A DNA stretch of 30,317 nt from an uncultured bacterium (GTDB lineage: Bacteria > Cyanobacteriota > Vampirovibrionia > Gastranaerophilales > Gastranaerophilaceae). The translations under genes and the position numbers were made by a program. Below, one piece after another: positions 1 to 8,292 of the stretch (position 1 is its first letter; the number at the start of each line of letters is the position of its first letter). The notes below the pieces were generated by a model that was not told the origin of the DNA, did no database searches, and saw only the letters and a list, made by a program, of their open reading frames with translations. The stretch spans positions 1-30,317 of the forward strand of contig OMVC01000073.1 of assembly GCA_900314375.1 (NCBI GenBank), written 5' to 3'.

Positions 1-612
1 TTTTATACAAAAATAACCATTCCTTTAATTATTTTTTCTTATACTGCGATAGAACTTTTACAACACGGCTCATTTGCAAATCCGTTGAAAAATTATTGCG
101 TATTAAATATCGGATTTTTAAGGGCTTTAGGGGGAATCGGTTTAGGCACAATGATCGGTTATTTGTATAAAAATAATATTGACAGAATTAATAATTTTGA
201 ACCGAAATTATGGCAAAAAATCATTTTTACTATATCAGAACTCGGGCTGTTCTCATATATGATTTGGTGGATGATGTTTATTCATAAAAGTAAAAATAAT
301 CTCATTATAGTTTTAACTTTTGTATTTTTGTTAATTCTTTTAATCATACGAAAAGGATACTTTTCAAAATTTTTGGATAAAGATATATGGGTATTTTTAG
401 GGAAATATCAGTACAGTCTGTATGTAATACACTATGTAATCATTAGAATTTTCGGACTTTCTTTATGGAAAAATCAGTCTGAATTTGTACATATACATCC
501 GATATTACCTGTTATTATAATGCTTTTTGTAATACTTACAGGTGGAGTTTTAACATATCATTTTATAGAATCACCGAGCGCTAAATATTTAAAAAATAAA
601 TTTTTAAGCTAA
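1..612 (+). CDS. Acyltransferase 3 family membrane protein, C-terminal part (5' end outside window)
   Basis: The reading frame is open from the first base of the window, so this is the 3' part of a longer gene; the TTG at 85 is probably not the start. About 203 residues are visible, rich in Leu/Ile/Phe, with roughly five membrane helices separated by short basic loops. The pattern LRALGGIGLGTMIGYLY followed by hydrophobic spans, a KYQYSLYVIH segment near the end and a final HFIESP is typical of the C-terminal helices of acyltransferase-3 (OafA/WecH/OatA-like) proteins, which move acyl groups onto surface glycans or peptidoglycan. The N-terminal helices with the conserved catalytic His are outside the window, so the acceptor cannot be named. 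It lies 26 bases upstream of an MsbA-like exporter on the same strand, consistent with an envelope-glycolipid operon (inference). Confidence 0.75.
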   Translation, partial: FYTKITIPLIIFSYTAIELLQHGSFANPLKNYCVLNIGFLRALGGIGLGTMIGYLYKNNIDRINNFEPKLWQKIIFTISELGLFSYMIWWMMFIHKSKNNLIIVLTFVFLLILLIIRKGYFSKFLDKDIWVFLGKYQYSLYVIHYVIIRIFGLSLWKNQSEFVHIHPILPVIIMLFVILTGGVLTYHFIESPSAKYLKNKFLS

Positions 613-638
613 TATATTTTTATGAGGATAAAGGCTTG

Positions 639-2456
639 ATGGCGAAACTTTTTGCAAATATAAAACAAAATTTAGACAAAAAATTCGGTAATGATGAAAA
701 TTATCATTGTCTTTCTACAATTTTGCCGTATTTTAAACCGTATTTATTCAGAACACTTTTAGCACTTGGCTTGGCAATTCCGATAGGGGCGTTGGATGCT
801 GTCATAGCTTTAGCGCTAAAGCCTTATATGGATGTTGTAATGATGGATAAACAAATGCAATCTGCTTGGTATTTGCCGATTTTGATTGTATTGTTTACGA
901 CGGTTCAGGGGAGTTTAAACTATATTGCAACCTATATGAATGATTGGGTCGGCGGAAAAGTTACAAACGATTTGAAAATAACTCTATATTCAAAACTTAT
1001 GCGTCAAGCTCCGGGATTTTTTGAAAAACAAACTTCAGGAAAAATAATAAAAGCATACAATATGGATGCCGAAAAATCTTGCAGCGGTTTATTAACCAAT
1101 ATGAAAACCTGTATTTCAAGATTATTCTCATCATTATCATTAACGGGTGTTTTGTTTTATAACTCTTGGCAATTAGCATTGATTGCTGTTTTTGTATTGA
1201 CTTGCGCAATGATACCTTTGATGAAAATAAAATCCGCAATAAAAGATGTGTATAACCAATCCGAAGGCGAAAATGCCAAAGTATTTACGGTATATAACGA
1301 AGCCTTTGCCGGTAATAAAGTAATTTCAGGTTACAATTTATACGATATAAAACAGGAACAATTTAAAAAACTTGTTAATACGGTTTTTGGGTTGAAGATG
1401 AAAATAACACGTCACACAGGTTGGCTTTCTCCGATGATGCATATAATTGTTTCAATCGGAATAGCTTTAGTTATCGGTTTAGGCAGTTATTTTATTACCA
1501 AAGGTCAATTGAGCGCAGGTCAATTTGTTTCATTTATTACTGCATTAATAATGCTTTATACCCCTATTAAAGGGCTCGGTAACAACGCAAAAGGAATTTC
1601 GACATGTTTGTGTGCAATGGAAAGAGTTGTTTCAAAATTAGAAAAAGTTCCGTCTATAACAGATAAAGAAACCGCAATCGATTTCCCTCAATTTAACGAT
1701 AAAATATCATTTAAAGACATTAAATTTTCATACATAAAAGGTAAACGCGTCTTAAACGGCATATCATTAGACGTTAAAAAAGGTGAAACAATCGCTTTTG
1801 TCGGGAATTCCGGCGGAGGCAAATCAACCTTGGTTAATCTTTTGCCAAGATTTTATAATGTGAAAAACGGCGATTTAACTTTTGATGATATTTCAATAAA
1901 CGATATAAAAGTTGATTCATTGAGAAAAAATGTAGCCGTCGTTTTTCAGGATAATTTCTTATTTGACGGCACAATAAAAGAAAATATCAAACTGGGCAAT
2001 TTATCGGCAACGGAAGAAGATATTAAAAAAGCCGTCAAAGATTCTTATTTGGAGAATTTTGTAAATTCATTGGAAAAAGGATTAGATACCCCTATAGGCG
2101 AACGCGGGATGTTATTATCGGGCGGTCAAAAACAACGAATAGGCATAGCTCGCGCATTTTTAAAAAATGCTCCGATTCTTGTTCTTGATGAAGCAACATC
2201 AGCACTTGATAATCAATCAGAACATATAGTTCAACAAGCTATCGATAATTTGATGAAAGACAGAACCGTTTTTGTAATCGCACACCGACTCTCAACAATA
2301 CAAAACGCCGATAGGATTGCAGTGATAAATAACGGATACATCACAGAGCTCGGAACCCACGAAGAACTCCTGTCAATCCCTAACGGTGAATACAAAAAAC
2401 TATACGATATGCAGTTTTGCCACAATGAAAAACCCGAATTTGTAAATATTACTTAA
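639..2456 (+). CDS. MsbA-like ABC exporter, permease fused to ATPase
   Basis: A half-transporter of 605 residues, the usual size for MsbA/type IV ABC exporters. The first ~330 residues form the six-helix membrane domain (ALGLAIPIGALDAVIALALK is the first clear helix). The ATPase half has Walker A GNSGGGKST near residue 390, signature LSGGQKQR near 492, Walker B ILVLDEATSALD near 514 and H-loop IAHRLSTI near 548, so all catalytic elements are intact. Homodimers of such proteins flip lipids or lipid-linked sugars, or export drugs. ATG 639 is preferred over TTG 636 because GAGG (624-627) and AAAGG (630-634) lie upstream at usable spacing. The acyltransferase gene ending 26 bases upstream favours a lipid or glycolipid cargo, but substrate is not provable from sequence; a multidrug exporter is the alternative. 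Confidence 0.88.
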   Translation: MAKLFANIKQNLDKKFGNDENYHCLSTILPYFKPYLFRTLLALGLAIPIGALDAVIALALKPYMDVVMMDKQMQSAWYLPILIVLFTTVQGSLNYIATYMNDWVGGKVTNDLKITLYSKLMRQAPGFFEKQTSGKIIKAYNMDAEKSCSGLLTNMKTCISRLFSSLSLTGVLFYNSWQLALIAVFVLTCAMIPLMKIKSAIKDVYNQSEGENAKVFTVYNEAFAGNKVISGYNLYDIKQEQFKKLVNTVFGLKMKITRHTGWLSPMMHIIVSIGIALVIGLGSYFITKGQLSAGQFVSFITALIMLYTPIKGLGNNAKGISTCLCAMERVVSKLEKVPSITDKETAIDFPQFNDKISFKDIKFSYIKGKRVLNGISLDVKKGETIAFVGNSGGGKSTLVNLLPRFYNVKNGDLTFDDISINDIKVDSLRKNVAVVFQDNFLFDGTIKENIKLGNLSATEEDIKKAVKDSYLENFVNSLEKGLDTPIGERGMLLSGGQKQRIGIARAFLKNAPILVLDEATSALDNQSEHIVQQAIDNLMKDRTVFVIAHRLSTIQNADRIAVINNGYITELGTHEELLSIPNGEYKKLYDMQFCHNEKPEFVNIT

Positions 2457-2527
2457 CAAAAGGGTTTAAAATTAATAAAAAATATTTTATACTATAAGTG
2501 TAGTAATATAACACGAAAAAATTTTTG

Positions 2528-2547
2528 CGGGATTTGTTGGTATCCCG
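2528..2547. other. Small intergenic hairpin after the ABC exporter
   Basis: CGGGAT (2528-2533) pairs perfectly with ATCCCG (2542-2547) around an 8-base loop. Only a weak T-rich stretch follows, so it is a poor intrinsic terminator and may be an RNA processing or stability element. The rest of 2457-2607 shows nothing I can name. Confidence 0.3.
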
Positions 2548-2607
2548 TCTGTTTGTAGTATTGCTATTTATTCTCGATATAGGGTAGAATTAAGATATGT
2601 AAAAATG

Positions 2608-2616
2608 TGATAAAAT
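2608..2616 (+). promoter_or_regulatory. Possible extended -10 promoter for the GGDEF/HD-GYP gene
   Basis: TGATAAAAT matches the TGnTAAAAT extended -10 form. No convincing -35 is seen 17 bases upstream. It would start transcription about 50 bases before the TTG start at 2672. Confidence 0.3.
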
Positions 2617-2671
2617 TTTGTCAAAAAAGTTTCATCACAAACTTTATAGAAAAAAGTAAAGGTAGCATAAC

Positions 2672-4654
2672 TTGGAACAAGCTGATAAAAAATTAAAAAA
2701 AGCATCAAACACAAATGATGCACACAATTTGAGCTCAAATCCTATTGATAACATAGTTAATCAAATAGAAGAAGCTTCAGGTGTTTCTGCTGCAAAAATT
2801 TCACAAGGACATGCTAACAATCCTTACAAAACAGAAAAAACAAAACAAAAAACAAAAACTTCAAAAAAAATAAATCCATTTACTAATAATGCAAGTTTTA
2901 GTTCTATTGTAGAAACAATAAATCATTTCAACATAACAACATCTAAAGCCAAACCGCCTATGGCAAAAGAAAATATTGCCACAAATATAAATTATGCTGC
3001 TTTAATGAAACAGGTTTCAGATGTATTTCAGGATAACACAAGTATAATTAATTTATTTTCAAAATTGAGCAATATTTTTGTTGATAAATTAGGCTGGAAT
3101 TTTATTGGTTATGGCTTGTTCCATGAAAAATCAAAATGTATAAATCTCAAACTTCATTGCAAAACGGGGGATTCATACAGCTCAAAAATATTTTTATCAG
3201 ATGATACAAATCCGATAATTGAATGTTTTAATAATAAAACAATTCAAGAAAAAGACAGTATCGGCTACCTGAATATTCCTTATCTGTCTCAAACAGAATC
3301 TGTAATTGTTCCGATGATTTCTGTCAATAAAGTTGTAGGAGTTTTATTGATAGGTAAAAGCATTTCGCATTTGAACGTAAATTTTATAACTTTTATGGCA
3401 AATTATACAGGAATGTTCATTCACAACAGTCAATTATTGGAACAAACAAACAAATTTGCAAATACTGATACGTTAACATCTTTATACACCCACAGAGGAT
3501 TTCAGGAAGTTCTGGCAAAAGAACTTGCTAAAGCAAAAGATAACGAAAAACCTTTGTCGGTTATAATGTTTGACGTAAATAACATTTCAAAAATTAATAG
3601 AGAACTCGGACATGCAAAAGGTGATGAAGTAATAAAAATTATTGCGGATAAAGTAAAACAAAATATTAAAAATACAGACTCAGCAGGACGTTATGGCGGA
3701 GATGAAATAGCTGTTATTATGCCTGAAACAGATACCAGAAACGCAAAATATATGGCTGAATACATAACATATACATTATCTTGCTGTTTTGTTGATGATG
3801 TCGGACCTGTAAAAGTTTCTGTCGGTGTTGCAACATATCCTGATTCAGCTCAGGAACAAGAAAAACTACTTTTACTTGCAGAGCAGGCTATGTTTATTTC
3901 ACAAGCCAAAGGCTATAAAGAAGGTATGTCCGCAATTGTAAGCGCAGAAGATTTTAACTTCTGGGACGATGTTGCAATTAATTCGTTTGCGGAAATTCTT
4001 GCAAAACGCCACTTTGAAAACGGAATAAATTTTGAGGATGAACTTGTAAAAAGGATTAATAATGTAGAAATTTTAAACCATAACAACCTGATGGAAATGG
4101 TAACATCATTAGCAGGTGCAATTGATGCTAAAGATCCTTATACAAAGGGACATTCAACATCAGTTTCAAGATATTCGGAAGCATTGGCAAGAGCAATCAA
4201 CCTGCCTGAAGCTGATGTAGAACGAATAAAAATCGGTGCTATGCTTCATGATATAGGTAAAATCGGAATTCCTGAAAATGTATTGAAAAAACCGGGCAAA
4301 CTTGATGATGACGAATGGGAAATAATGAAACAACACCCGACAATAGGAGCGGAAAAAGTTTTAGCTCCTAACGAAGCGTTAAGAGAATTTATACCAATCG
4401 TAAAATTCCATCACGAAAGATTGGATGGCAAAGGTTACCCGAACGGATTAAAAGGAGAAGAAATTCCGTTGGAGGCAAGAATCGTATCGGTTGCGGATGC
4501 ATATCATGCACTTGTCAGCGACAGACCATACAGAAAAGGTATGCCTATTGAAAAAGCCTGCTCTATATTACAAGAAGGCGCAGGAATACAATGGGACAGC
4601 GATTTGGTTCGTCAATTTATCACTATTGCACCTTCACTTACGACAAGTGTCTAA
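2672..4654 (+). CDS. GAF-GGDEF-HD-GYP cyclic-di-GMP signalling protein
   Basis: 660 residues. The first ~105 are polar and low in complexity. A GAF-like sensor domain follows (about 110-260), then a GGDEF domain with RYGGDEIAVIMPE near residue 340 and an HD-GYP domain with HDIGK (HD at 526-527), HHE and DGKGYP near 586. The HD-GYP metal and GYP residues are intact, so c-di-GMP hydrolysis is expected. The GGDEF signature reads GGDEI, and the inhibitory-site RxxD is replaced by KNTD, so cyclase activity and product feedback are less certain. No signal peptide or membrane helix is seen, suggesting a cytoplasmic protein. The TTG start is supported by AAAGG (2658-2662) and by the first codons reading into the frame with no nearby ATG. 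It could help control the pilus system encoded downstream (inference only). Confidence 0.87.
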   Translation: MEQADKKLKKASNTNDAHNLSSNPIDNIVNQIEEASGVSAAKISQGHANNPYKTEKTKQKTKTSKKINPFTNNASFSSIVETINHFNITTSKAKPPMAKENIATNINYAALMKQVSDVFQDNTSIINLFSKLSNIFVDKLGWNFIGYGLFHEKSKCINLKLHCKTGDSYSSKIFLSDDTNPIIECFNNKTIQEKDSIGYLNIPYLSQTESVIVPMISVNKVVGVLLIGKSISHLNVNFITFMANYTGMFIHNSQLLEQTNKFANTDTLTSLYTHRGFQEVLAKELAKAKDNEKPLSVIMFDVNNISKINRELGHAKGDEVIKIIADKVKQNIKNTDSAGRYGGDEIAVIMPETDTRNAKYMAEYITYTLSCCFVDDVGPVKVSVGVATYPDSAQEQEKLLLLAEQAMFISQAKGYKEGMSAIVSAEDFNFWDDVAINSFAEILAKRHFENGINFEDELVKRINNVEILNHNNLMEMVTSLAGAIDAKDPYTKGHSTSVSRYSEALARAINLPEADVERIKIGAMLHDIGKIGIPENVLKKPGKLDDDEWEIMKQHPTIGAEKVLAPNEALREFIPIVKFHHERLDGKGYPNGLKGEEIPLEARIVSVADAYHALVSDRPYRKGMPIEKACSILQEGAGIQWDSDLVRQFITIAPSLTTSV

Positions 4655-4655
4655 T

Positions 4656-4684
4656 TTGACTTATAGGCTTGTTTGTAATATTCT
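4656..4684 (+). promoter_or_regulatory. Possible sigma-70-type promoter for the secreted TPR gene
   Basis: TTGACT (4656-4661), 17 bases, TATTCT (4679-4684), starting just past the stop codon of the upstream gene. The predicted leader would be about 37 bases. Confidence 0.4.
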
Positions 4685-4727
4685 TAACATATACCAAAAT
4701 TGAATTATTCAATTTATGGGTGTGCTT

Positions 4728-5936
4728 ATGAAAAAAATCCAACTTATATCTGCAATACTAACGGTATTGATGCTAGGCGAAATGTTTAGTGTTTCTTCTT
4801 TGTGTTCTGCAAGAATGACAAGAAATCAAAAAAAAGAAGTTATTTATATCAATTTAGCCGATGATTTTATTAAAGAAAAACAATATGATAACGCTATTCA
4901 ATGTTACAACAAAGTTATTGAACTGAATCCAAACAGTTCGGAAGCGTATTCGAAGCGTGGAAATGTCAGATATTTACAAGAAAAATACGAAGATGCCATA
5001 TCGGATTATACTAAAGCGCTTGAAATTACCCCTGATAAATCAAATTTGTACTATAATCGCGGTTTGGCACGCACAAAACTCAAAGAATATGATGAAGTTA
5101 TTGAAGATTTTACAAAAGAACTGGAAATCAATTCCGAAAACACAAATGCATATCTAAATCGCGGAATGACCGAAATATTACTGAAAAAATATGATGCAGC
5201 GATAGAAGATTTTACAAAATTGATTTCTATAGACTCCGAAAATGAAATGGCATATTACAATCGCGCAATAGCAAAACGCAATCAAGGAGATTATCAAGGA
5301 GCAATAGAGGATTATAATGTAGTTTTAGACCTAAACCCTTCTAATATTGATGCATATATAAATCGAGGCGGCGCACTATATTATTTAAAAGATTACAAAT
5401 CAGCAATCAAAGATTATTCGAAAGTTATAGAAACACAAAAAGCTTCAAAAAAATCATATTTTAATCGCGGTTTGGCATATTTTGGCGCAGAAAAATACGA
5501 AGAAGCCATAGAAGATTTTACAAAAGTAATCACATTATCACCTAAAAATGATTCTGCATATTACAACAGAGGTTTGGCAGAAGAAAAACTTAACAACAAT
5601 GTATCGGCGCTTGACGATTATACAAAAGCAATCGAATTAAAGCCTGAAGAAGCCATATATTATTACAACAGAGGTTCTCTAATCAGCAGATCCGGCGGAG
5701 ATTTAGAAAAAGCTGTTACAGATTTGAATACTGCCATAAAACTTGACGGGAGTGATTCGGAAAAATATTTGACAAGAGCAATAATTTTTTGCAAACAAAA
5801 GAACTACTTAATTGCATTGGATGATTTGAACATAGCAATAAAATTAAATCCTGAAAACTCTACAGCAAAAGAATTGCGTTCATACGCAATCAAATCATTA
5901 GCAGATGTGGATGAGCAAATAAAAGGTAACAAATAA
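4728..5936 (+). CDS. Secreted tetratricopeptide-repeat protein
   Basis: 402 residues from ATG 4728. An ATG at 4716 in the same frame would add four residues, but the later start gives a standard signal peptide: MKK, a hydrophobic core to about residue 25, then a likely signal peptidase cut after CSA. The mature part is almost entirely TPR units of 34 residues, about ten of them, with the recurring A-x-Y-x-N-R-G and Y-x-x-A-I-x-D-[FY]-x-K core (for example AYYNRAIAKRNQGDYQGAIE). TPR arrays bind other proteins, so this is probably a periplasmic or surface scaffold; the partner is unknown. It lies between the c-di-GMP protein and the MATE transporter. The hydrophobic N-terminus might instead stay as an anchor. 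Confidence 0.85.
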   Translation: MKKIQLISAILTVLMLGEMFSVSSLCSARMTRNQKKEVIYINLADDFIKEKQYDNAIQCYNKVIELNPNSSEAYSKRGNVRYLQEKYEDAISDYTKALEITPDKSNLYYNRGLARTKLKEYDEVIEDFTKELEINSENTNAYLNRGMTEILLKKYDAAIEDFTKLISIDSENEMAYYNRAIAKRNQGDYQGAIEDYNVVLDLNPSNIDAYINRGGALYYLKDYKSAIKDYSKVIETQKASKKSYFNRGLAYFGAEKYEEAIEDFTKVITLSPKNDSAYYNRGLAEEKLNNNVSALDDYTKAIELKPEEAIYYYNRGSLISRSGGDLEKAVTDLNTAIKLDGSDSEKYLTRAIIFCKQKNYLIALDDLNIAIKLNPENSTAKELRSYAIKSLADVDEQIKGNK

Positions 5937-5954
5937 CTTCAATAATATTATTTA

Positions 5955-5963
5955 TGATATAAT
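5955..5963 (+). promoter_or_regulatory. Extended -10 directly before the MATE start codon
   Basis: TGATATAAT is a perfect extended -10 (TGnTATAAT). It ends six bases before the ATG at 5970, so transcription would begin at or next to the start codon. No Shine-Dalgarno sequence is present. Confidence 0.5.
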
Positions 5964-5969
5964 CAGTTT

Positions 5970-7274
5970 ATGCACACTACGTCGATTAGGGAATACATAA
6001 AAAATCTTCTTGCAATTGCAGGGCCTATTGTAATGGGCAATTTGGGGTTCATTCTCATAGGTGTTGGCGATGTGATTGTCGCGGGGCGTCACTCGACGGA
6101 CACTTTTGCTGCTATTAGTATTGCTGCAGCCATAGTAAACTGTATTATGACAATTGCAATAGGTTTAACCTCAAGTATTTCACCGTTATTATCAAATTAT
6201 CGAGGAGAAAATAAACCTATAAAAAGATATTTTTATCCGTCAATAAAGTTTGCATTATTTTGGGCATTAATTTCGGCCGTTGCAATTTTAGCATTTATTC
6301 CGTTAATACCTAAAATGGGTTTTGAAGCTCATCTTATAAAACCGATACAGGATTATATGTTCATCAGCGCATTTTCTACATTTGGCGGTGGTTTGCACCA
6401 TTCATTAAAAGAATTTTTGCAGGCTTTTGAAATTGTTTTATTTCCTAATTTATTAACGATATTTTGCGTATTTTTAAATTTAATACTGAATATTATTTTC
6501 GTATTCGGCTGGGGGATAATTCCTTCTATGGGTGTTATCGGGCTTGCTATTTCAAGTTTTATAGTAAGGTATTTTATGGGATTTACATTATTGATATATT
6601 GTTATAACCAAATGAAATTGCGTAATTTCCATGAGAAAAGCTATTATAAAAACCTGCTAAAAATCGGATTACCTATATCAATGGCAATATTAGTAGAATT
6701 TGTTGCATTCAACAGTATAGCAATACTTATGGGCAGAGTTTCGGGAGTATATGCTGCTGCACAAAACTTGGTTTGCACCCTGACAACCGTTTCATTTATG
6801 GTTCCGTTTGCAATATCAAATGCGATTGCCGTAAAAGTCGGTTATGCTAACGGTTCAAACAACTTTACGGATTTAAAAAAATACTCATTTATCGGAACTG
6901 CAATGTCTGTCGCGTTTATGATATGCAGTGCCATAATTTTTACAAGTTTTCCGAAATTTATTGTTTCGATTTTTACAAAAGATGCGGAACTATTTAAAAT
7001 TGCTATTCCAATTATGTTTATCCTTGCTTGTTTCCAAATCTTTGACGGATTACAAATCTCGTTATCAGGGATTTGCAAGGGGATAAAACAGACAAAAATC
7101 GTATTATTAGCCAATTTTCTTGCTTACTGGCTTGTTTCGATTCCGTTAGGTTATTATTTATCATTCAAAGTCGGATTGAAATTAGCCGGATTTTGGTACG
7201 GTTTATTATCTGCATCAATAGTTTTATGTCTGGTAATGATACTGAAATTAAAGAAATATTTTGTTAAACAATAA
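5970..7274 (+). CDS. MATE family efflux transporter
   Basis: 434 residues with about twelve hydrophobic spans in two halves. The N-terminus (LLAIAGPIVMGNLGF then VGDVIVAGRHST) is the classic MATE/NorM opening, including the conserved Asp and the AGR turn after helix 1, and supports the start at 5970. MATE proteins export cationic drugs, dyes or metabolites using Na+ or H+ gradients. Length agrees with the family. It stands alone: an extended -10 sits immediately upstream and a strong terminator begins at its stop codon. Substrate cannot be told from sequence. Confidence 0.88.
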   Translation: MHTTSIREYIKNLLAIAGPIVMGNLGFILIGVGDVIVAGRHSTDTFAAISIAAAIVNCIMTIAIGLTSSISPLLSNYRGENKPIKRYFYPSIKFALFWALISAVAILAFIPLIPKMGFEAHLIKPIQDYMFISAFSTFGGGLHHSLKEFLQAFEIVLFPNLLTIFCVFLNLILNIIFVFGWGIIPSMGVIGLAISSFIVRYFMGFTLLIYCYNQMKLRNFHEKSYYKNLLKIGLPISMAILVEFVAFNSIAILMGRVSGVYAAAQNLVCTLTTVSFMVPFAISNAIAVKVGYANGSNNFTDLKKYSFIGTAMSVAFMICSAIIFTSFPKFIVSIFTKDAELFKIAIPIMFILACFQIFDGLQISLSGICKGIKQTKIVLLANFLAYWLVSIPLGYYLSFKVGLKLAGFWYGLLSASIVLCLVMILKLKKYFVKQ

Positions 7275-7277
7275 AAA

Positions 7278-7311
7278 AGAACGAATTCTTTACGAACTCG
7301 TTCTTTTTTTT
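7278..7311. terminator. Bidirectional terminator between the MATE gene and rplT
   Basis: An 11-bp stem with one mismatch (7278-7288 with 7294-7304), loop TTTAC, then a T8 run to 7311. The A-run at 7273-7278 gives a T-run on the other strand, so it can end transcription from both converging genes. Confidence 0.85.
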
Positions 7312-7326
7312 AGACTTTGCTTTATC

Positions 7327-7671
7327 TTATTTTGAAATAGTTTCAAAAAGTACATCAAAAGCTTCAGCATCTCTAACTGCCAAATCAGCTAACATCTTTC
7401 TGTTAACAACAACATTAGCTTTTTTGCAAGCGTTAACGAATTTTGAATAGCTCATACCGCGTTGTCTGACAGCAGCGTTAATTCTGACAATCCATAATCT
7501 TCTCATATTACGTTTTGTAGTACGTCTGTCTCTGTAAGCGTATTTCAAAGCCTTCATAACTGCTATATTAGCAACTTTGAAGATGCGACTTCTTGCACCG
7601 ATAAAACCTTTAGCAAGCTTTAATATTTTCTTGTGCCTTTTAACACCGGCACTACCACGTCTAATTCTCAT
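7327..7671 (-). CDS. rplT: 50S ribosomal protein L20
   Basis: 114 residues, normal for bL20. Conserved stretches include RHKKILKLAKGFIGARSR and YAYRDRRTTKRNMRRLWI, followed by INAAVRQRGMSYSKF, which are diagnostic for L20. It binds 23S rRNA early in large-subunit assembly. The N-terminus reads MRIRRGSAGVKRHKK, slightly shorter and more divergent than the usual MPRVKRG start. AGGAG (complement of 7680-7684) lies 8 bases before the ATG and overlaps the rpmI stop codon, so translation is likely coupled to rpmI. Confidence 0.97.
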   Translation of the reverse strand: MRIRRGSAGVKRHKKILKLAKGFIGARSRIFKVANIAVMKALKYAYRDRRTTKRNMRRLWIVRINAAVRQRGMSYSKFVNACKKANVVVNRKMLADLAVRDAEAFDVLFETISK

Positions 7672-7682
7672 TTTTCATGCTC

Positions 7683-7892
7683 CTATCTTGAATACTTCTT
7701 GTATGGTAACTCGTAAGAAACCAGTTTTACATGTGACTCAGAAACGTCAACCATCTTGAAAATTCTGCGTTTTCTTGATGCTGACTTGTGTTGGAGCAAG
7801 TGGCCTATGCCTGCTTGTCTTTTCATAATTTTGCCGCTTGCAGTAACTTTGTAGCGTTTTGCTGCGGACTTGTGAGTTTTCATTTTTGGCAT
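7683..7892 (-). CDS. rpmI: 50S ribosomal protein L35
   Basis: 69 residues. The start MPKMKTHKSAAKRYKVTASG and the basic KSASRKRR region identify bL35 clearly; the family usually has about 65 residues. AAGGAG (complement of 7899-7904) is 6 bases before the ATG, so the start is secure. It is followed after 11 bases by rplT. In many bacteria infC precedes this pair; here the upstream 400 bases contain no infC, so the pair has its own promoter. Confidence 0.97.
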   Translation of the reverse strand: MPKMKTHKSAAKRYKVTASGKIMKRQAGIGHLLQHKSASRKRRIFKMVDVSESHVKLVSYELPYKKYSR

Positions 7893-7966
7893 TTTCTTCT
7901 CCTTTTTGTTTAAAGTAGTGTTTCCATAGCTTCATAGGCATACCAAAGCCTATTTCGGCTAAAAAT
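7893..7966 (-). promoter_or_regulatory. Structured 5' leader of rpmI-rplT
   Basis: Between the predicted transcription start and the rpmI SD, the minus-strand RNA can form either ATAGGC/GCCTAT (7934-7939 with 7948-7953) or AGCC/GGCT (7947-7950 with 7957-7960). The two share bases 7948-7950 and exclude each other. L20 autoregulates the infC-rpmI-rplT operon through leader RNA in other bacteria, so a regulatory leader is plausible, but I do not recognise a published motif. Confidence 0.35.
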
Positions 7967-7995
7967 ATCATATTACGAAAAAAAAATTCATGCAA
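7967..7995 (-). promoter_or_regulatory. Promoter of rpmI-rplT
   Basis: On the minus strand TTGCAT (7990-7995), 17 bases including a T9 run, then TATGAT (7967-7972). The predicted leader is about 70 bases. Confidence 0.5.
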
Positions 7996-8056
7996 GGGGG
8001 GGTAAAATTGAAACAGAAGTTCAGAAGGCAAGAGGGCAGGCTTTTTATTAATTGAA

Positions 8057-8220
8057 AATTGAAAATGGAAAGTGGAAAATTGTTTCGTTTTTTTATTGCC
8101 CCTCCCTTGGGGGAGGGTGTCCGAAAGGACAGGAGAGGGGTTTATATAATTGAAAATGGAAAGTGGAAAATTGTTTCGTTTTTTATTCCCTCTCCTAAAA
8201 TTAGGAGAGCGCAGGGGGCG
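8057..8220. repeat. REP-like intergenic repeat: two ~39-bp direct repeats alternating with GC-rich hairpins
   Basis: A ~39-bp sequence starting AATTGAAAATGGAAAGTGG occurs at 8057-8097 and 8148-8187, differing by one T in a T-run. After the first copy come CCCTCCC/GGGAGGG (8100-8106 with 8111-8117) and TGTCC-GAAA-GGACA (8118-8131), closed by a possible outer pairing to GGAGAGGGG (8132-8140). After the second copy comes CTCTCCTA/TAGGAGAG (8190-8197 with 8202-8209). The GC-rich hairpins contrast with the AT-rich surroundings. No transposase gene is in the window. The stretch 7997-8056 before it shows nothing else. Confidence 0.55.
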
Positions 8221-8229
8221 GTTAAACAA

Positions 8230-8256
8230 AAACAAGAATCAGTTTGATTCTTGTTT
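8230..8256 (-). terminator. Terminator of the 44-codon gene
   Basis: A perfect 12-bp inverted repeat (8230-8241 with 8245-8256) and a 3-base loop. On the minus strand it is followed by a T-rich TTGTTT tail. It lies 37 bases past the stop codon at 8293-8295. Confidence 0.6.
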
Positions 8257-8292
8257 AAATAGGGGGTTACGAAAAATTTATTTTATAAATTC

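Noticed and set aside
997..1239. Minus-strand ORF inside the ABC exporter
   Set aside because: It is antisense to a fully conserved gene and has no family features.
7747..8235. Minus-strand ORF of 162 codons overlapping rpmI and the repeat region
   Set aside because: It reads through REP-like hairpins and out of frame across rpmI, has no SD, and its product is low-complexity translation of repeats.
8059..8247. Plus-strand ORF of 62 codons through the hairpin region
   Set aside because: It is the translation of direct repeats and GC-rich hairpins, with the same peptide recurring only because the DNA repeats.
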